A DNA stretch of 10,769 bases from Euperipatoides rowelli (Eukaryota; Onychophora; Udeonychophora; Euonychophora; Peripatopsidae). The stretch lies in assembly GCA_003024985.2 (NCBI GenBank), contig PXIH01S0010719.1; one strand, given 5' to 3'. This document shows, piece after piece, positions 6,888 through 10,769 of the stretch. The notes beneath the pieces are model-generated. The model was not told where the DNA came from and ran no database searches. It saw nothing but the letters and a program-made list of their open reading frames with translations. Positions within the stretch are counted from its first letter, which is position 1, and each line of letters begins with the position of its first letter. The position numbers and the translations under genes are program-made.

Positions 6888-9040
6888 TAATATATTTTAA
6901 TTATTTTTAAGACCACTGGACTTAAGTTGTTATAAGGAATCAAAATATATTTTTATATAAACTATTTTTATTGAGTTAGGTCAGTATTTAAGATTGGCAT
7001 AAGGATAATTACAATTCTAGAATGTTTAACACTATTGAGTGAAAGTAATTGAAAGTAATATGGTTACCTATGCAATAAAGTTTGATGACTTTTGAAATCC
7101 TTTCAGGCTACCTATAAGGATTGTGACATCTATTTATTGTTGCGGCATCTCTTTGAGTTATAATCAAGAGGAGATAAGCTCTTTATTTGTTTATGCTTAT
7201 TCTTCTGACAGCAGATCCTTCCATTTGTAGGTTTCTTTTCTTTTTATATATTCTCTCTTCTTACTCATATACTCATGTTCTCTTTTGGGATCATAGATGT
7301 TATCCTAATCACTTCTTTGCTTTTCAAATTATAATATATAATTATTCCATGCTAATTCTTTAATTAATATCAATAATAGTCATTAATAGATAATTTCCGT
7401 TTCTTGGATCTGCGAGAGTAATTATTTATAGTTTCCTCATTTTATACTCTTATAAATCAACGGAAGTCATAAAAACCTGTGTTGTATGTTGCACTTGAAA
7501 AAAAACAAAGTCAGGAACACTTTCATTTCCTTGTCTTTCCGTATTATCTGCTAATAAATTGATTTGACTCAGCTATTCTTTTCTCAGCTTAGCACTGAGG
7601 TGAATTTTTCATGAGAGGAAAAATGTCTTGGAAGTAAAAATGATGTTTGCATAGTGGTGCTTTGCATCATGGTAAATATCTCAGTAAGTTGCATGAAAAG
7701 CATAAATGGCTAAAACTGATTTAGTCTATGGTGTGTCAATTTATAATTATTTTTACAGTATATATTTATTAAAATTTATAAAACTTTATCAAAATTTTTG
7801 TTTAATCAAGAAATTTTCCGGTCAATGTCGTAGAATTGGATATGCAGGCCCTATGCTCTATGACCTACATTTAATGAATAGGGTTAAATATTTCTACAAA
7901 ATTATATGTTTTGTCTAGCAGGTTTGATCTGAGAAGAGAATAAAAAACCTGATGAGTAAAGAGAAAAGCTCTGATTGAGTAGCAGGTCCTAGTCATGGTG
8001 CAACCAAGTAGAACAACAATTTTTTCTGATATTAAAGGAATATGGACACACTTTCTTGTTGATTGAAGAAAGAAGATAAAAATAAAATTTACAAAAAAAT
8101 TTCCAAAAGAATATAATTAATATGTATATATTGTCTATGTTCACTGATGAACATGTCAAAAAGTGTTCTTTACATTAAAAACATAAAATTCTATTATTAG
8201 GCTATTTTTTTAATTTATATTTCATAAATTAATTATTCAAAAATTTACGTAAATGAATAATAGTTTTATGTAATTTGAACAGAATCAATATAGTCAATGA
8301 AGGGTTAGAAAACCGTCTATCTGCAAGATAAAGAAAATAACGTCTACACATTTCTTTTTTTTTTTATTGGAGTAAAATTTTAAAAGCTGTTAATCATTTA
8401 GGATTAGCTTTATATTTATTAGATTTCTGGAATACAAAACATTAACTATTTTAAATATTAAGATCATTAAATATCTTCGATAACAGCACGATAAATAAAT
8501 TCTAATGAAGACACATGTAGGGTTGAAATGAGAAAGTTTAACATGCAAAAATTACTTAGATTTACAGCAACTGCATCACCAAAACAGAGATAAAACAGAG
8601 TTTCATCAAAATAAATACGGTTTACTGTCTATATTTTATTTATTTAAAAAAAATCCTCCTATTGTTATCTTAACATTCTAAACTAATATTCAATCTTATT
8701 ATATTAATAAGTACAATTGATTAACTGTTGATGATGAATCAGGATGTGATAGGCTAGCTATATTAGTTATTATAGAATAATTTCATACATAGCTACAATA
8801 TTTTGTTTAGTAATTGGAGAAGGTGAAATGGGGCGATAAGGAGAACAAGACCAGTTCTATTAATGTCATAAAAGAATACACCAATCCATTTTGCTGCAGG
8901 ATCCAGAGGTAGCAAAAACAATAAAAAAAATGACTGAATTTACTTTTCTTACAAAAATTAATTATTAGAGAATAATGTTGCTGACTGGGTGTAAAATATT
9001 ATTTCACATATTAATATTCAATATATTTCCACTACCTATC
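6888..9040. other. AT-rich non-coding stretch, no secure gene
   Basis: Two kilobases of AT-rich sequence. A plus-strand frame of 70 codons at 7706-7918 has no recognisable domain. An acceptor-like CTTTCAG at 7100-7106 is followed by an 18-codon frame ending at a TAA (7161-7163). A pyrimidine-rich patch occupies about 7190-7325. A 5-bp hairpin CTCAG/CTGAG lies at 7583-7599. None of these is enough to name a gene or element. Confidence 0.5.
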
Positions 9041-9041
9041 A

Positions 9042-10130
9042 AAATTAACAGAAACAATAATTATTTTGTTTTGGGAATTCAACTTTTACCCTTTCATTAC
9101 CTCTCATCCTTCAATTCTTACCCTGCCTTACTTCCCTTCTTATTACTCCCCTACCACATTGTACACTTGAAAATATGTCATGTATGAATTACAAAAATAA
9201 TAAACTTTATAAGTGTCTCTCCTTCTCTTAATATCTTTCTATCTATCTTATCTAATATATACACTTTATCCCCTTCCCCTGGTTTTATTATGAGAAATGT
9301 AAAATTTTATATTGCTTATGAATTACCAAGATATGAAACCCCTAATTTGAAATGTTCCCTTCTTTCTATGCTATCTATTCATCTATCTTTCCACTTCCTT
9401 CCCTCTTCTTCTATACTCTCCTCCCCCATCATAATTTTACAAATGTAAATTTCTGCCATAATTATGTGACAATTACAAATAAATTTTTACCTCTTTAAAC
9501 CCAAATTTTATGTGATTTACTTTTGAGTATACCACTTCTTACCAATTATCTATCACACGCTTCTTCTCTCCTCTCCCTTCCCTTCTCAATTTATGTCACG
9601 TCATAATTTTTCTCCACTCTGTCCTCCTCCTCCCCATGTGACAAATGAAAATAAATGAAATTACAAATATATTTAAATGCTTCTATTGAGTGTTACCCTC
9701 TTTCTTCTCTATCAATTTACCTCCTGTATCTTTTCATTCATCTTTTGATTTTTTACATCTCCCTTCATATGAACAATACAAGTTTATGACATATGGTTAT
9801 TATAAACATATATTAAAACCACATTTTTTTATTCTCCATTATTTTGGTATACTTCAGTACTTTAATTAATTAAAGGAAATAATTGAAGAAAAAACTAATT
9901 TAAGAAATAAAAAAAAACCTAAGTTCTTTTTTCCACTATTTTTAATTAAGTTTACAAAGCAATTGCTTTTATTTGAGATTAAATTAAAAGCATCAGAAAT
10001 CTCCCCCTCCCCACCATCAGTTCCTCCTTCCTAAGTGTCCCTTGCTCTCCTCTAATTTTGATAAACATAAATTTTGTTTAACATGTTAATTATAAATATA
10101 TCAAAACACTAGTTTTGTGTTTCCTTCTTT
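9042..10130 (+). repeat. Old degenerate tandem array, unit about 140-150 bp
   Basis: An AATTA(C/T)AAA-like motif recurs near 9042, 9186, 9320, 9470, 9658, 9797, 9944 and 10087. The spacings are about 144, 134, 150, 188, 139, 147 and 143 bp. A second motif, AAATGTAAATTT-like, lies 15-29 bases upstream of several of these (9295, 9441, 9643, 10063). Between the motifs the plus strand is strongly pyrimidine-rich, with CTTCCCTCC-type tracts and short TCTATCTAT stretches (about 9090-9163, 9215-9283, 9355-9427, 9545-9636, 9701-9768, 10000-10060). The copies are heavily diverged and the 9797-9944 unit is weak. In AT-rich DNA the anchors alone would be poor evidence; the matching order of motifs and tracts is what supports an array. 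The pyrimidine tracts also explain the 70-codon frame at 8975-9187. Confidence 0.5.
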
Positions 10131-10159
10131 TCCTAGATTTATCTAATCTACTTTATTTA

Positions 10160-10345
10160 TCTATGTGTGACTATCTACCTATTTGTCTACCAATCTTTCT
10201 GTCTGTCTAACTACCTGTCTATCCATCCATCTGTCTATTATCAGATAATAGAGATAGAGAGATCATGTCTATCTGTCTATAGACATATTTTGTCTATCTA
10301 TCTGTCTATCTGTGTATCTATATAAATTATCTATCTATCTGTATC
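10160..10345 (+). repeat. Interrupted CTAT/CTGT tetranucleotide microsatellite
   Basis: Mixed CTAT, CTGT, CCAT and CTAC units run over about 185 bp, purest at 10292-10310 and 10328-10340. The block is broken at about 10245-10262, where the strand sense flips to ATAG/GATAG. It follows directly from the degenerate array, whose units contain the same tetranucleotides, so it may have grown from one of them. Confidence 0.9.
10234..10252 (+). repeat. Inverted repeat inside the tetranucleotide array
   Basis: TCTATTAT and ATAATAGA form a perfect 8-bp stem with a CAG loop. The sequence after it continues in the opposite sense (GATAGAGAG) for about ten bases before CTAT units resume. A perfect 12-bp palindrome TGTCTATAGACA follows at 10274-10285. 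Confidence 0.85.
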
Positions 10346-10673
10346 AATCTAGCTTTTTTCTACTTATATTTACATTATATATTCATGTGTTATGATAAGT
10401 AAGGGACTCAGGACATCTGATGCTTAATAAATGAGTGTGCATGGTTAATGTATTATGCAAAATTTTAATTTAACAAGAATCAAAATTGATAAGAATCAAA
10501 ATTCATAAAATGACTATTACACATTAAAAAAGGGCAAGAAGTTTGAGATCACCTGACTAAAAGGTATTATCTGGACTCTCCGCAAAATTTCTGAAGGAAA
10601 AACTATAGAATAGCTTTAGTTTCATTATAAAGTTTGAATAATGATTATCTCAAATATAAAGATGAAGTATGCA
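10346..10673. other. AT-rich spacer before the hAT-like end
   Basis: Ordinary AT-rich sequence with a small direct repeat of AAGAATCAAAATT-like bases near 10475-10503. No gene was seen. The eight bases before the hAT-like end are AGTATGCA, which would be the target-site copy if the insertion is real. Confidence 0.5.
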
Positions 10674-10769
10674 CAGGGGTGAAAGTAGATTACAAGTCTT
10701 ACTGGTACTGTACAAGCCACCCCCTCCCCTGAGCGGGGTCCAGGGAAGAGCCATAGTGGGAGTTTAGGG
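10674..10769 (+). mobile_element. 5' end of a hAT-type DNA transposon (partial, runs off the window)
   Basis: From 10674 the sequence begins CAGGGGTGAAAGTAG, continues TTACTGGTACTGTAC at 10702-10716, and turns markedly GC-rich (CCACCCCCTCCCCTGAGCGG). Ends starting CAGGGGTG are typical of many animal hAT elements of the Charlie/Tip100 kind; this is recall, not a search. The abrupt base-composition change fits an insertion boundary. The other terminus and any second copy of the 8-bp target (AGTATGCA, 10666-10673) lie outside the window, so neither completeness nor coding capacity can be judged. No transposase frame is visible in these 96 bases. Confidence 0.5.

Noticed and set aside
7706-7918. 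70-codon plus-strand frame
   Set aside because: It has no recognisable domain, an AT-biased first half, no splice or polyadenylation support, and a length expected by chance.
8975-9187. 70-codon plus-strand frame rich in leucine and proline
   Set aside because: The second half is explained by the pyrimidine-rich tract of the degenerate array. There is no signal peptide pattern or domain.
1-10769. CRISPR array, bacterial operon or prophage
   Set aside because: There are no regularly spaced near-identical repeats with unique spacers, no dense coding and no ribosome-binding-site pattern. The repeats present are eukaryotic microsatellites and transposon parts.

Overview
This window looks like non-coding DNA from an animal genome. 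By eye it is roughly three quarters A+T. It has no long open frame, no bacterial-style gene packing, many short homopolymers, several microsatellites, and the termini of eukaryotic DNA transposons. I cannot name the species. An invertebrate fits, and a mollusc such as a cephalopod is only a guess from the mix of Helitron, hAT, tRNA-SINE-like and tetranucleotide repeats. I could not support any complete protein-coding gene. The longest open frames lie in simple repeats or are AT-rich chance frames.

Layout. 1-3180 is AT-rich single-copy-looking DNA with one degenerate tRNA-SINE-like head (about 1046-1100). At 3185-3257 there is a compact, more complex segment that can fold, best read on the minus strand, into a three-way junction: an 8-bp closing stem and two 5-bp hairpins. 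A (TC)14 microsatellite follows at 3717-3744. At 4129-4422 there is what looks like a complete, short non-autonomous Helitron. It has a TC 5' end after an A, a terminal hairpin, 10 nt, then CTAG before a T, and an internal 60-bp-period repeat. Two imperfect hairpins sit just downstream (4635-4731). 5741-6093 is a compound minisatellite/microsatellite: GATGGT-type repeats, then GAT, then (AAT)14.

6094-9000 is again AT-rich and featureless apart from two short frames that could be terminal exons; neither is secure. From about 9040 to 10130 the plus strand alternates pyrimidine-rich tracts with AT-rich segments that carry similar motifs about every 134-188 bp, most often 139-150. I read this as an old, degenerate tandem array. 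It runs into a CTAT/CTGT tetranucleotide block (about 10160-10345) that contains a local strand switch. The last 96 bases (10674-10769) are abruptly GC-richer and begin with CAGGGGTGAAAGTAG, which resembles the end of a hAT-type transposon running off the window.

No genes here can be shown to work together. The biology of the window is transposon insertion and repeat growth and decay. The segments most worth follow-up are the three-way-junction element, the intact-looking Helitron, and the degenerate array at about 9.0-10.1 kb.
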